Source: Oxalobacter paraformigenes (GTDB lineage: Bacteria; Pseudomonadota; Gammaproteobacteria; Burkholderiales; Burkholderiaceae_D). Taken from it: a stretch of 64,000 nt of DNA. Shown piece after piece: positions 24,907 to 34,782 of this stretch (position 1 is its first letter; every line of letters begins with the position of its first letter). The notes under the pieces are model-generated. The model did no database searches, was not told where the DNA came from, and worked only from the letters and a program-made list of their open reading frames with translations. The stretch covers positions 1,425,583-1,489,582 of the forward strand of contig NZ_KI392031.1 in the NCBI RefSeq assembly GCF_000158475.2, in the 5' to 3' direction. The position numbers and the translations under genes are program-made.

Positions 24907-25282
24907 GCTGCCCCGCATGGACTACCGCCAGCACCGGCGGGCGCGGCGGCTGGTGCATGAGTGCTGTAACTACGACGGGGGGAACTGCCTGCTGTTAGAT
25001 GACGGGGAGCCTTGCGTGTGTGTCCAGAGCATTTCCCTTTCTCTCATGTGCCGGTGGTTCCGTGTGGCTGTCCTGCCCCTTGACGAGGAACTGGCCGCCG
25101 CCCTCTTGTATCGGGGGAGCCGGAAACGATGTGCCGTCTGCGGCGCGGCCTTTGTCCCCAAGTCAAACCGGGGAAAATACTGCCCGGACTGCGCCGGACG
25201 CATGAAGAAAATCAAAGCCGCCGAGCGAAAGCGGAAACAAAGGCATAAATGTCACGCTTTAGAGCCTTTCAAACCCGCATAA
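24896..25282 (+). CDS. Cysteine-rich VLP protein of the element
   Basis: A 128-residue protein of the cysteine-rich VLP-domain group common in Firmicutes mobilizable elements. Cysteines lie in HECCNYDGGNC and EPCVCVQ, and a C-terminal zinc-ribbon-like CAVCGAAFVPK...YCPDCAGRM ends in a basic tail. The start overlaps the relaxase stop and AAAGGAG lies upstream. Function unknown; likely DNA- or relaxase-associated. Confidence 0.8.
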   Translation: MSDKLPRMDYRQHRRARRLVHECCNYDGGNCLLLDDGEPCVCVQSISLSLMCRWFRVAVLPLDEELAAALLYRGSRKRCAVCGAAFVPKSNRGKYCPDCAGRMKKIKAAERKRKQRHKCHALEPFKPA

Positions 25283-25417
25283 ATCAAGGCTTTTTTCGTG
25301 GGTGTCAAAGGGTGCGCGATACATTTATCCTTTTCCACCGGAAACGCCGTCCTAATGCGTGACAAACTGCCAAAATCAACCCGAACACAGGGAGGTGATA
25401 CTATCGCTGATTATATC

Positions 25418-26149
25418 ATGGCAGACACGCCGCTGCCTCTCTTTCTGCCTTATCCCCGTTTCCTGCTGAAAATGGAGATTTCCCAGACCGCCAAGCTGCT
25501 GTATTCGCTTCTGTTAGACCGCTCAACCCTCTCACAGAAAAACAAGTGGCAGGACGACAAGGGCAGGATTTATATTATCTATCCCATCGCGGAGATAGCC
25601 GAAATACTGGATAAAGGCAGCACCACCATAAAGGGGGCGCTTAACGAACTGGACATGGCGGGGCTTTTGGAACGGGAACGGGGCGGCTTCTCCGCACCGA
25701 ACCGGCTATATGTGAAAGTGCCACGTGTGCCACAGGTACAGTTTTCCGACCAACTGATGGCCGGAAAACCGACCCTCACAGAGCCGGAAAACCGACCTAC
25801 TGATGGTCAGAAAACCGACCTTATGATGGTCGGAAAACCGTCCCCTAACCAAACTACTATAAACAACCTTACAGAGAACCAAACAATGGGAGCGAGTGGG
25901 GAGCCGCCCGCAGCTTTTGGCAGATACCAGAATATTTTCCTGTCAGAAACAGAATACGCAGAACTGAAAGAGGACTACCCCGACAGGCTGGAACGGTTCA
26001 TTGAGGAATTGAGCCAGTATATCGCCGCCACCGGGAAAGATTACCGCAACTATGCCGCCGCTGTCCGTATGTGGGCAGACCGGGACAGAAAGGGAGCCGC
26101 AAAACAGGGCGTCCCCGATTACTCATTCAAGGAGGGAGAGAGCCTATGA
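25418..26149 (+). CDS. Replication initiator protein A (RepA_N-like)
   Basis: A 243-residue protein whose first 110 residues match the RepA_N-type initiator: PLPLFLPYPRFLLKMEIS, KLLYSLLLDRSTLSQKN and the winged-helix part IAEILDKGSTTIKGALNELD. The middle holds a near-repeat GKPT/QKTD segment, and the C-terminal part is conserved in element copies. The GGAGGTG site is 20 bases before this ATG, so a non-ATG start nearer to it is possible. Together with the DnaC-like gene it suggests the excised circle can replicate. Confidence 0.8.
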   Translation: MADTPLPLFLPYPRFLLKMEISQTAKLLYSLLLDRSTLSQKNKWQDDKGRIYIIYPIAEIAEILDKGSTTIKGALNELDMAGLLERERGGFSAPNRLYVKVPRVPQVQFSDQLMAGKPTLTEPENRPTDGQKTDLMMVGKPSPNQTTINNLTENQTMGASGEPPAAFGRYQNIFLSETEYAELKEDYPDRLERFIEELSQYIAATGKDYRNYAAAVRMWADRDRKGAAKQGVPDYSFKEGESL

Positions 26150-26988
26150 ACACCACATTTTCAGAAATGATTGACAGATTGACCGCCACCACCCCGGAGC
26201 CGGAGGACTACACCGGCGAGGACGGTTTACTGTACTGCGGCAAGTGCCATAAGCCGAAAGAAGCCTATTTTGCGCCGGACAAGGCCGCTGTCTTTGGCCG
26301 TGACCGCCACCCGGCAGAGTGCGACTGCCAGAGAGCCGCCCGTGAGGAACGGGAAGCCGCCGAGAAACGACAAAAGCACCTTGACACCGTAGAGGACTTG
26401 AAACGCCGGGGCTTTACCGACCCCGCCATGCGGGACTGGACTTTTGAGAACGACAACGGCCAGAACCCGCAGGCAATCCGGGCGCGCAACTATGTGAAGA
26501 ACTGGGAACGGGCATACGCCGGGAATGTGGGCTGCCTGTTCTGGGGGAGCGTCGGCACCGGCAAGAGTTACCTTGCGGGCTGTATCGCAAACGCCCTCAT
26601 GGAGAAAGAAATCCCCGTCTATATGACGAATTTTGCCCTTATCCTCAATGACCTTGCCGCCAGCTTTGAGGGCAGGAATGAATATATTTCCCGCCTTTGC
26701 CGCTATCCGCTGCTTATCCTTGACGACTTCGGCATGGAGCGCGGGACAGAATACGGGCTGGAACAGGTTTTCAATGTGATTGACAGCCGTTACCGCAGCC
26801 GCAAGCCGCTGATCGTCACGACCAACCTCACGCTTTCAGAGTTGCAGCACCCAAAAGACACCGCCCATTCCCGGATTTATGACCGGGTGCTGGAAATGTG
26901 TCCCCCGGTGTGCTGTACCGGCGGCAATTTCCGCAAAAAGGCCGCGCAGGACAAGCTGGGGCTTTTGAAAGAACTGATGAACGAGTGA
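26146..26988 (+). CDS. DnaC/IstB-like ATPase
   Basis: A 280-residue AAA+ protein. An N-terminal zinc-binding region (YCGKCHKPKEA...ECDCQ) precedes the helicase-loader ATPase with Walker A LFWGSVGTGKSYLA near residue 130 and Walker B LLILDDFGME near 190. The ATG overlaps the repA stop. Such proteins load a replicative helicase; in these elements they accompany the RepA-like initiator. GGAGGGAG is the ribosome site. Confidence 0.85.
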   Translation: MNTTFSEMIDRLTATTPEPEDYTGEDGLLYCGKCHKPKEAYFAPDKAAVFGRDRHPAECDCQRAAREEREAAEKRQKHLDTVEDLKRRGFTDPAMRDWTFENDNGQNPQAIRARNYVKNWERAYAGNVGCLFWGSVGTGKSYLAGCIANALMEKEIPVYMTNFALILNDLAASFEGRNEYISRLCRYPLLILDDFGMERGTEYGLEQVFNVIDSRYRSRKPLIVTTNLTLSELQHPKDTAHSRIYDRVLEMCPPVCCTGGNFRKKAAQDKLGLLKELMNE

Positions 26989-27002
26989 AAGGAGTATTGC
27001 CT

Positions 27003-27191
27003 ATGGCAGATAACAAGCAGCACGACACCCGCACCGCCCGCCGCCCCGACTGCGTGACGGAAATCCGCATGGGCAATTCCGTCCTTGTCGTGTCCGGCTA
27101 TTTCAAAAAAGACACTACCACCACCGCCGCCGACAAAATGGCGCGGGTACTGGAAGCGGAAGCCGCTGCTACACAAAAACCGGCGATTTGA
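27003..27191 (+). CDS. TnpW-like transposon protein
   Basis: A 62-residue protein with AAAGGAG upstream. The segment VTEIRMGNSVLVVSGYFKK is characteristic of the small TnpW family encoded just before the recombinase in Tn4451-type elements. Role unknown. Confidence 0.8.
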   Translation: MADNKQHDTRTARRPDCVTEIRMGNSVLVVSGYFKKDTTTTAADKMARVLEAEAAATQKPAI

Positions 27192-27197
27192 CAAGCT

Positions 27198-27208
27198 GTA
27201 AAGAAGCA
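27198..27208 (+). repeat. Internal copy of the terminal-repeat core
   Basis: GTAAAGAAGCA, the same 11 bases as in the left inverted repeat (18228-18238), located about 95 bases before the recombinase start. It may be an extra recombinase-binding site. Confidence 0.5.
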
Positions 27209-27243
27209 GATTTGACACTTTTGCCGCTATACAACCAGCCCTG

Positions 27244-27269
27244 TTCCGTGGTACAATGAAACCACGGAA
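27244..27269 (+). promoter_or_regulatory. Palindrome upstream of the recombinase gene
   Basis: TTCCGTGGT (27244-27252) and ACCACGGAA (27261-27269) form a perfect 9-bp inverted repeat with an 8-base loop containing a TACAAT box. It is a likely operator/promoter of the recombinase gene at 27303. Confidence 0.6.
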
Positions 27270-27272
27270 TAG

Positions 27273-28919
<1,647 letters not shown>

Positions 28920-28920
28920 C

Positions 28921-28976
28921 TGCCCGACCTATCCGACACAATGGCCAAGTGCCGGATAGGAACGGCAAAATTTTTT
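28921..28976 (+). terminator. Terminator at the right end of the element
   Basis: CCTATCCG (28928-28935) pairs with CGGATAGG (28953-28960), with outer TGCC/GGCA pairs and a run of six T residues at 28971-28976. It should stop element transcripts before the phage genes downstream. Confidence 0.8.
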
Positions 28977-28985
28977 ACACTTCTA

Positions 28986-29010
28986 TTACTTCTTTATCGC
29001 ACATAAACAT
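28986..29010 (-). repeat. Right terminal inverted repeat of the element
   Basis: Read on the minus strand it begins ATGTTTATGTGCGATAAAGA and matches the left end at 20 of 25 positions. It ends exactly at the base where the methylase frame resumes. Confidence 0.85.
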
Positions 29011-29218
29011 ACTTTCCGGATTTGTCGTGTTGTCAGGCTACGAAAACGAGATATACAACGATCATCTCACTGAGTGGACGCAATATCAGACTATTGCCCG
29101 TATTGCGGCTCACCGGGGAACGGCAATCCGAAAAGAATGCGTCTGGCTTAATCCTGCATGTGCTGATGCTCTGAAACGGAAAAAATCGCAAATATCATTG
29201 TTTGCGGAGGCGGTATGA
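29011..29218 (+). pseudogene. Phage adenine methylase, 3' part
   Basis: The last ~69 codons of the methylase interrupted at 18214: SGFVVLSGYENEIYNDHL, then RIAAHRGTAIRKECVWLNPA, ending at TGA 29216-29218. LSGY and the ECVWLN block are C-terminal motifs of D12-class methylases. It has no start of its own with phage context; the frame continues leftward only into element sequence. Its stop overlaps an ATG for the next gene. Confidence 0.88.
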
Positions 29219-29247
29219 CTTGCGGATTCGAAAGAAAGGAAAACGAA

Positions 29248-29568
29248 ATGAAAGAAAGAAAACCGCACAAATGGGCATACGTCATTAAGTCTTGGGCTTA
29301 TGGATATCCAGTGCAATATAGGTTTATAGGCAGTGATTTTTGGATTGACGAAGAATTAGGGGGCGGGTGTCCACTTTTTGACGAAAAAAATCGAGAATGG
29401 CGCGTTAAACCGGAAAACATTGTTGTTAAAACCCATATTGGTTACGAAACAGACAGTTTTGCCGGTTGGGGAGATATTTTTCAAAGCGCCTTGATAAAAC
29501 CAAATATTCAGTTTGAATTTAACCCGGATACAAAAAAACTCGTTAAAGCAGAGGTGATCGAAAAATGA
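29248..29568 (+). CDS. Phage protein of unknown function
   Basis: A 106-residue protein starting MKERKPHKWAYVIKSW with GAAAGGAAA upstream; an earlier ATG at 29215 overlaps the methylase stop and would add 11 residues. Aromatic-rich, beta-like text (YGYPVQYRFIGSDFWID, WRVKPENIVVKTH). Overlaps the next start by 4 bases. Family not recognised. Confidence 0.6.
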   Translation: MKERKPHKWAYVIKSWAYGYPVQYRFIGSDFWIDEELGGGCPLFDEKNREWRVKPENIVVKTHIGYETDSFAGWGDIFQSALIKPNIQFEFNPDTKKLVKAEVIEK

Positions 29569-29762
29569 GTAAGGGATTGGTTGTATTCATTAAAACAAAT
29601 ATGCTCGGAAGTGAAGTAAAAGAATTTTATCCTTGGGATAAATTAGGAATTACTGAGCAAGAGTTTGAGGCCATGCTGCGAGAAACCCAAGAAAAATTTG
29701 CATGGAGTATCGTCAGCGAAAACCTTGACTGGGGATTTTACAAGGGGGAAGAAAATGAATAA
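29565..29762 (+). CDS. Small phage protein of unknown function
   Basis: A 65-residue protein (MSKGLVVFIKTNMLGSEV...) whose start overlaps the preceding stop (ATGA) and whose end overlaps the Lar-like gene. No domain recognised; coupling on both sides supports it. Confidence 0.6.
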   Translation: MSKGLVVFIKTNMLGSEVKEFYPWDKLGITEQEFEAMLRETQEKFAWSIVSENLDWGFYKGEENE

Positions 29763-30102
29763 AAGTTCTGAATTACTACCCTGCCCGTTTTGTGGTTGCA
29801 ATGAAACTGGAATCCAGAAGGGATATTTTGGTCATGCTATACCGGCTTGTACAAATTGTGGGGCATCGTTACCGCTTTGTAAAAATGCCGAATTGGCTGC
29901 TGCACGCTGGAATACCCGCGCAGAAGTTTATATCGCTCATCCCATCACCGGCGAACCGATGGATAAATCCCAGTGTAAGCGGGTTATCACACAGATGGCC
30001 GATCAAATTAAATATCTGAAAGAGCAGCTTGGCATAGTCCATCGCGGCGCAAAAACGCTTACTCAGATGTCTATTGTGGAGGGCACTCATGAAAAAACCT
30101 AA
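29755..30102 (+). CDS. Lar-like restriction-alleviation protein, copy 1
   Basis: A 115-residue protein with the Lar zinc-ribbon pattern LLPCPFCGCNE...CTNCGASLPL and the AELAAARWNTR ending of that domain. Lar proteins of lambdoid prophages (Rac Lar) relieve type I restriction by modulating the host enzyme. A C-terminal extension (about residues 60-115) with MADQIKYLKEQL looks coiled. GGGGGAAG is the ribosome site. Followed at once by a second Lar-like gene, overlapping by 14 bases. Confidence 0.75.
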   Translation: MNKSSELLPCPFCGCNETGIQKGYFGHAIPACTNCGASLPLCKNAELAAARWNTRAEVYIAHPITGEPMDKSQCKRVITQMADQIKYLKEQLGIVHRGAKTLTQMSIVEGTHEKT

Positions 30103-30490
30103 ATTAAAGCCCTGCCCGTTTTGCGGCGGAAAAGCACACGTCAATACAGACACTAATTGGCAATTCGATTTCGAGGCACGGGTTTTTTGTGCTAATTGCG
30201 AAAATGTTGAATTCTCTGCGATTTCGGAGGAGTCACCAGAAGACGCAGAGAATCTTGCGATAGAAACCTGGAACACCCGCGTTTACCCTACGGAAGTGCA
30301 GGCGGCGATTGATAGAACGGTTGCAGCACCGGTTAGGATTTTAAAAAATTATCCGAAATCGCTTGAAGATGTTGATTCCGGCCCTGATTTATATTGTCCG
30401 GAATGCGATGAGGAACTGGAGGGGTATGAAAACTTCTGCCCGATTTGCGGTAAAAAACTGGATTGGGAGTTTGGAAATGGCATCGATTAA
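30089..30490 (+). CDS. Lar-like restriction-alleviation protein, copy 2
   Basis: A 133-residue protein with an N-terminal Lar zinc ribbon ([30 protein letters not shown]) and a second C-terminal zinc ribbon ([23 protein letters not shown]). GGAGGG precedes the ATG. It is related to the copy just upstream only in the first domain, so the pair is either an old duplication or two separate acquisitions. Overlaps ssb by 14 bases. Confidence 0.75.
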   Translation: MKKPKLKPCPFCGGKAHVNTDTNWQFDFEARVFCANCENVEFSAISEESPEDAENLAIETWNTRVYPTEVQAAIDRTVAAPVRILKNYPKSLEDVDSGPDLYCPECDEELEGYENFCPICGKKLDWEFGNGID

Positions 30491-30914
30491 CAAGGTTATC
30501 ATCGTCGGCAATCTCGGTCGCGATCCGGAAAACCGGTATCTGCCAAGCGGTGAACAGGTTACGGGAATTGCAGTAGCCACGACCGATCGCTGGCGTGACA
30601 AGGCGACCGGAGAACAAAAGGAAGCGACCGAATGGCATCGTGTTTCGTTTTTCGGCAAGCTCGCCGAGATTGCCGGCCAGTATCTGAAAAAGGGATCGCA
30701 GGTCTATATCGAAGGGCGCCTCAGAACGCGGAAATACACGGACAAGGAAGGCATTGACCGTTACGCGACCGAAATCATTGCCGATACCATGCAGATGTTG
30801 GGCAGCAAACAGGATAGCGGCAATGGCGGTCAGAGTGGAAATAACGGACGCAACAGCTACGCCGACGCAAAAGAGACCGGAAGAATGCCACCGGATGACG
30901 ATATACCTTTTTGA
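30477..30914 (+). CDS. ssb: Phage single-stranded DNA-binding protein
   Basis: A 145-residue SSB. The OB-fold (residues 1-108) opens [18 protein letters not shown] and includes [18 protein letters not shown] and [16 protein letters not shown] glycine/asparagine-rich linker leads to the acidic tip DDDIPF, which recruits host replication and repair partners. Likely partner of the Sak4-like ATPase at 15653 in the same operon, now 14 kb away because of the insertion. Confidence 0.95.
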   Translation: MASINKVIIVGNLGRDPENRYLPSGEQVTGIAVATTDRWRDKATGEQKEATEWHRVSFFGKLAEIAGQYLKKGSQVYIEGRLRTRKYTDKEGIDRYATEIIADTMQMLGSKQDSGNGGQSGNNGRNSYADAKETGRMPPDDDIPF

Positions 30915-30926
30915 TTTGGGTGGAAC

Positions 30927-31220
30927 ATGGTGAAAACGCTAACCGCCGAAGAAGTTGGGGAAATACTGAAACTCACCCGGACCAGCGTAACCGTCAAGGC
31001 AAAATCTGGCGAAATACCCGGAATGAAGATCGGCAATCGCTGGATTTTCCTTGAGGTTGATTTACTTGCATACATCAGGTCACAATATAAATGCGCACAA
31101 GGCGGCAAGGAGGAAATATGTCGCTCTACAAACGTAAGGATTCGTCCTACTGGTGGATCAAAATCACGTCACCAGGTGGAAAGCGAATACAGCAAAGCAC
31201 TGGGACTGAAGATAAAATGA
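30927..31220 (+). CDS. Excisionase-like MerR/HTH_17 protein
   Basis: A 97-residue protein with an N-terminal helix-turn-helix of the excisionase type: TLTAEEVGEILKLTRTSV, KAKSGEIPGMKIGNRWIF, then LLAYI. The frame overlaps the integrase start by about 100 bases; the functional domain ends before the overlap. Its place directly before the integrase fits Xis, which biases the integrase toward excision. Confidence 0.8.
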   Translation: MVKTLTAEEVGEILKLTRTSVTVKAKSGEIPGMKIGNRWIFLEVDLLAYIRSQYKCAQGGKEEICRSTNVRIRPTGGSKSRHQVESEYSKALGLKIK

Positions 31221-32164
31221 AGGCTCAGGAATACCACGACAAAATCAAGGCAGCACTTTGGGACGAGGAGAAGCTCAATAAAAAACCGCAAAGAACATGG
31301 CAGGAAGCGACCGTTCGCTGGCTGAATGAAACGTCGGACAAACGGACGACCAGAGAGGATATTACCAAACTTCGCTGGCTGCATCCGATTCTGGGGAATC
31401 TGACACTGGACCAGATCAGTTTGCCTGTTATCGACATGATCAGGGAACGCAAGCTGAAGGAAGCCAGCAAAGCGACCGTCAACCGTTATCTCAATCTTGT
31501 CCGTGCGATTCTGAACAGGGCGAAGAACGAGTGGGAATGGATCGACGGATTTCCAAAAATCAAAATGTACAAGGAAAGCAACAACCGAAACCGTTCTCTC
31601 ACACCGGAACAAGCCGACAAATTGCTGGCGGAACTGCCGGAACATCAACGGGATATTGTCCTGTTTGCATTGTACACCGGACTGAGACAACGGAACGTGC
31701 TGGATATGGAGTGGGAACATGTCGATCTTGAACTGAGACACGCATATGTTCCCAGGACTAAAAACGGAGAAGCGTTGGCGGTACCTTTGAACGATGTCGC
31801 GATGTCAATCATCACGAAGCAGATCGGCAAGCATCCGCAATTCGTTTTTTCGTATCGCGGTAAGCATATCAGATATGCCAATACGCTTGCGTGGCGAAAG
31901 GCGCTTGTCCGGGCCGGGATTACAGATTTCCGGTGGCACGACCTGCGGCACACGTGGGCAACGTGGCAACGTAAGGCAGGCACACCAACGCACGAGTTAC
32001 AACATCTGGGGGGATGGAAAACTCGTGCGATGGTGGAACGATATGCACATATCGCGCCTGAAGCACTTTCCAACGCAGCGTCAAGGCTCAATAAAATCAA
32101 GCTCGGTTACGTTTTGGCTACGTTAGGAGAAAATGATGTTTGCAAAAATGACGTAAGTGCTTGA
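31118..32164 (+). CDS. Phage tyrosine integrase
   Basis: A 348-residue tyrosine recombinase. The N-terminal arm-binding part (MSLYKRKDSSYWWIKI), the core-binding domain (about 60-160) and the catalytic domain are complete: Arg in YTGLRQRNVLDM, the HDLRHTWATW box, HLGGWKT and the nucleophile Tyr in MVERYAHIAPE. The ATG at 31118 follows AAGGAGGA. It ends 6 bases before the 3' end of tRNA-Arg, marking that tRNA as the integration site. Transcribed with xis and ssb. Confidence 0.95.
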   Translation: MSLYKRKDSSYWWIKITSPGGKRIQQSTGTEDKMKAQEYHDKIKAALWDEEKLNKKPQRTWQEATVRWLNETSDKRTTREDITKLRWLHPILGNLTLDQISLPVIDMIRERKLKEASKATVNRYLNLVRAILNRAKNEWEWIDGFPKIKMYKESNNRNRSLTPEQADKLLAELPEHQRDIVLFALYTGLRQRNVLDMEWEHVDLELRHAYVPRTKNGEALAVPLNDVAMSIITKQIGKHPQFVFSYRGKHIRYANTLAWRKALVRAGITDFRWHDLRHTWATWQRKAGTPTHELQHLGGWKTRAMVERYAHIAPEALSNAASRLNKIKLGYVLATLGENDVCKNDVSA

Positions 32165-32210
32165 TTTTATTGGCCTGCCCTAGTGGATTCGAACCACTGA
32201 CCTACGGCTT
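32165..32210. other. Prophage attachment site (integrase-proximal)
   Basis: The integrase gene directly abuts the 3' half of tRNA-Arg, the usual arrangement when an integrase targets a tRNA and the phage copy restores its 3' end. The core should lie in the T-arm/acceptor part (about 32171-32205). The partner copy would be left of the window and is not visible. Confidence 0.6.
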
Positions 32211-32247
32211 AGAAGGCCGTTGCTCTATCCAGCTGAGCTAAGGGCAG
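32171..32247 (-). tRNA. tRNA-Arg (anticodon TCT)
   Basis: A complete 77-base cloverleaf on the minus strand with encoded CCA. The acceptor stem CTGCCCT/AGGGCAG is perfect, the anticodon stem is ACGGC/GCCGT around CTTCTAA (anticodon TCT), and the T-loop is TTCGAAT. It serves as the prophage integration site. Confidence 0.97.
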
Positions 32248-32306
32248 ACTGAAATCGACAGAATTCTTTATTGAAGAGAGATATTATAAACAATCTTTGG
32301 CTTCAA

Positions 32307-32341
32307 TAAAAAAACGGGCTGCCAAAGACAGCCTCCGTTTT
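32307..32341 (-). terminator. Terminator after tRNA-Pro
   Basis: On the minus strand ACGG-AGGCTG pairs with CAGCC-CGT around TCTTTGG, followed by a T-run. It lies between the two tRNA genes and should end the tRNA-Pro transcript. Confidence 0.75.
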
Positions 32342-32346
32342 ATGCA

Positions 32347-32423
32347 TGGTCGGGGCGAGATGATTCGAACATCCGACCCACTGGTCCCAAACCAGTTGCG
32401 CTACCAGGCTGCGCTACGCCCCG
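32347..32423 (-). tRNA. tRNA-Pro (anticodon TGG)
   Basis: A complete 77-base tRNA on the minus strand: acceptor CGGGGCG/CGCCCCG, anticodon stem CTGG/CCAG around TTTGGGA (anticodon TGG), T-loop TTCGAAT, encoded CCA. Confidence 0.97.
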
Positions 32424-32513
32424 AAGACCGTAATAATACCTTTCCCCCAGAGAGAGGTCAATTGTTCGTTGAATCCTTCCCTTCTTTCGTTGGCGCGAAA
32501 CGACGAAACACCA

Positions 32514-33866
32514 TCAGGCTGCTTCCGCCAGACAGCAACCGGCGATCCGCTCAGCCATTTCCTTTGCTTGCGACGCGTCTTCAGCTTCAACCATAACGCG
32601 AATCAGGGGTTCTGTACCGGAAGCGCGAATCAACACCCTGCCACGATTGCCCAGTTCTTTCTCGACTTTCTGCTTTTCCGCTTGCATGGAAGTATTTTCT
32701 TTCCAATTGAAACCGGGATCGATGCGGACATTTACCAGTGTTTGAGGGAAAAGCGTCAATTCGCTTAAAAAAGCGGGCAAGGTCGTTTTATGACGTTTTA
32801 ACGCGGCCAATACCTGCAATGCGGAAATGATGCCGTCACCCGTTGTATGCTTGTCGAGACAGATCAGATGGCCCGATCCCTCTCCTCCCAATAACCACCC
32901 TTTTTCCAGCAGGGTTTCCAGAACGTAGCGGTCTCCTACATTCGCTCGCGCAAAACCGACCTGTTTTTCCCGGAAAGCGACTTCCAGCCCCATATTGGTC
33001 ATCAGCGTTCCTACCACGCCCTTGACATCGCTATAGGCCAGTCTGTCTTTGGCGATCAGATACAGGAGCTGGTCGCCATTGTAAACCTGTCCTTCGGCAT
33101 CGACCATGACCAATCTGTCGGCATCGCCATCCAGTGCAATGCCCAGATCGGCCCGGTTTTCAACGACAGCGGAAACAAGCGAATCGACCGAGGTTGCGCC
33201 ACAGTTTTCATTGATGTTCAATCCATCCGGCTGTACACCAATGGAAACGACATCAGCGCCCAGTTCATGAAAGACGCAAGGGGCAATATGGTAAGCGGCG
33301 CCATTGGCGCAATCGACGACGATTTTCAGCCCCCGCAGGTCGAAATCGTTCGGAAAAGTGCTTTTGCAAAATTCGATATACCGTCCCTGTGCATCATCCA
33401 GCCTGCGCACCTTGCCCAGAAATTCCGGCGAAGCGCAATCCATGGGTTTTTCGATCAGGGATTCAATTTCGAACTCCATGTCGTCCGGCAATTTATTGCC
33501 CGATGCCGAAAAGAACTTGATGCCATTGTCCTGATACGGATTGTGGGAAGCCGAGATAACAATCCCTGCCGAAAGCCGCAAGGCCCGCGTCAGATACGCG
33601 ACGGCAGGGGTTGGCATCGGACCGGACAACATCACATCGACGCCGGCCGCCGAAAGCCCCGCTTGCAATGACGCTTCAAGCATGTATCCGGAAATACGGG
33701 TATCCTTGCCAATCAGAACAGTCGGACTCCCCGAAGACATGCTGGTTCGCGTCAGTACCTTGCCGGCTGCATAGCCGAGTTTCATGACAAAATCGGGAGT
33801 AATCGGAGTCTTGCCAACCCGACCGCGTACTCCATCCGTACCAAAATATCGACGTTTCATTTTCAT
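32514..33866 (-). CDS. glmM: Phosphoglucosamine mutase
   Basis: Converts glucosamine-6-phosphate to glucosamine-1-phosphate for peptidoglycan and LPS precursors. The 450-residue product has the N-terminal [11 protein letters not shown], the phosphoserine loop [16 protein letters not shown] near residue 100, the metal loop [13 protein letters not shown] near 245, and the phosphate-binding [12 protein letters not shown] at the C-terminus. I chose the ATG at 33866; one 6 bases later (MKRRYFG) is equally likely. It follows folP closely (19 bases), as in other betaproteobacteria, and is probably in the ftsH-folP-glmM transcription unit. Confidence 0.96.
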   Translation of the reverse strand: MKMKRRYFGTDGVRGRVGKTPITPDFVMKLGYAAGKVLTRTSMSSGSPTVLIGKDTRISGYMLEASLQAGLSAAGVDVMLSGPMPTPAVAYLTRALRLSAGIVISASHNPYQDNGIKFFSASGNKLPDDMEFEIESLIEKPMDCASPEFLGKVRRLDDAQGRYIEFCKSTFPNDFDLRGLKIVVDCANGAAYHIAPCVFHELGADVVSIGVQPDGLNINENCGATSVDSLVSAVVENRADLGIALDGDADRLVMVDAEGQVYNGDQLLYLIAKDRLAYSDVKGVVGTLMTNMGLEVAFREKQVGFARANVGDRYVLETLLEKGWLLGGEGSGHLICLDKHTTGDGIISALQVLAALKRHKTTLPAFLSELTLFPQTLVNVRIDPGFNWKENTSMQAEKQKVEKELGNRGRVLIRASGTEPLIRVMVEAEDASQAKEMAERIAGCCLAEAA

Positions 33867-33885
33867 ACCAGTTTTCAAGACATCA

Positions 33886-34722
33886 TTACCGCGTTGCCAG
33901 CCAGACTTTCAGCGCATCCACGGTTTCACCCACTTCATGCACTCTCACAATGGCGGCCCCGCGTTCTACAGCAGCCAGTGCTATGGCCAGATTGCCTGCA
34001 AGCCTTTTTTCCACCGGCTTTCCCGTCAGGGCCGCCACAACCGATTTACGCGACAGACCGGCCAGAACCGGCAATTCAAGACTTTTCTGAATAAAAGACA
34101 TATTTTTCAGCAAAACCAGATTATCCTCCAGAGTCTTGCCAAAACCAAACCCGGGATCGACACAAATACGATTTGCCCCAATACCGGCATTCGTCATTTT
34201 TAAAACCTGTTTATGCAGGAAAGCGACGACTTCTTCCGTGACGTTACCGTAATGAGGATTGTCCTGCATGGTTTTCGGTTCACCTTGCATATGCATGACG
34301 CAAAGACCGCAGGAATGGCCAATGACAGCCTCAAGCGAGGCTTCTGACCGGAAACCGCTAATGTCATTGATCATATCGGCGCTTTCCCCCAGGGCAGCCG
34401 ACATGACTTCGGGTTTGTAGGTATCGACAGACAATGGTTTGCCACAATCCTTAAGCGCTTCGACAACCGGCATCACGCGATCCAGTTCTTCCTGAAGCGA
34501 AACGGGATCCGAACCGGGGCGAGAGGATTCTGCGCCGATATCAATAATATCGACCCCTTCTGCAATCATTTCTTCGGCACGGGTCAAGGCAGAGGACAAT
34601 GAAAGAAATTTGCCGCCATCGGAAAACGAATCCGGCGTAACGTTCAGAATGCCCATAACAAGAGGACGATACTTTTCGCCTTCCAGTTCGAAACGATAAC
34701 GGCCACATTGAAAATATTTCAT
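33886..34722 (-). CDS. folP: Dihydropteroate synthase
   Basis: Condenses p-aminobenzoate with the pterin diphosphate in folate synthesis; the sulfonamide target. The 278-residue protein has [15 protein letters not shown] near residue 23, [11 protein letters not shown] near 58, [10 protein letters not shown] and NDISGFRSE in the barrel core, [13 protein letters not shown] near 190 and LSRKSV near 225. All substrate-binding motifs are present, so no resistance-type change is obvious by eye. Lies after an ftsH terminator and before glmM. Confidence 0.96.
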   Translation of the reverse strand: MKYFQCGRYRFELEGEKYRPLVMGILNVTPDSFSDGGKFLSLSSALTRAEEMIAEGVDIIDIGAESSRPGSDPVSLQEELDRVMPVVEALKDCGKPLSVDTYKPEVMSAALGESADMINDISGFRSEASLEAVIGHSCGLCVMHMQGEPKTMQDNPHYGNVTEEVVAFLHKQVLKMTNAGIGANRICVDPGFGFGKTLEDNLVLLKNMSFIQKSLELPVLAGLSRKSVVAALTGKPVEKRLAGNLAIALAAVERGAAIVRVHEVGETVDALKVWLATR

Positions 34723-34737
34723 ACGGTTTGTTCAAAA

Positions 34738-34762
34738 AAAGGGTGAGACAGGCTCACCCTTT
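34738..34762 (-). terminator. Terminator between ftsH and folP
   Basis: AAAGGGTGAG and CTCACCCTTT form a 10-bp stem with a 5-base loop, followed on the minus strand by a run of T residues. It sits just after the ftsH stop. Confidence 0.85.
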
Positions 34763-34782
34763 TAACTGGCAATGATATTCCA

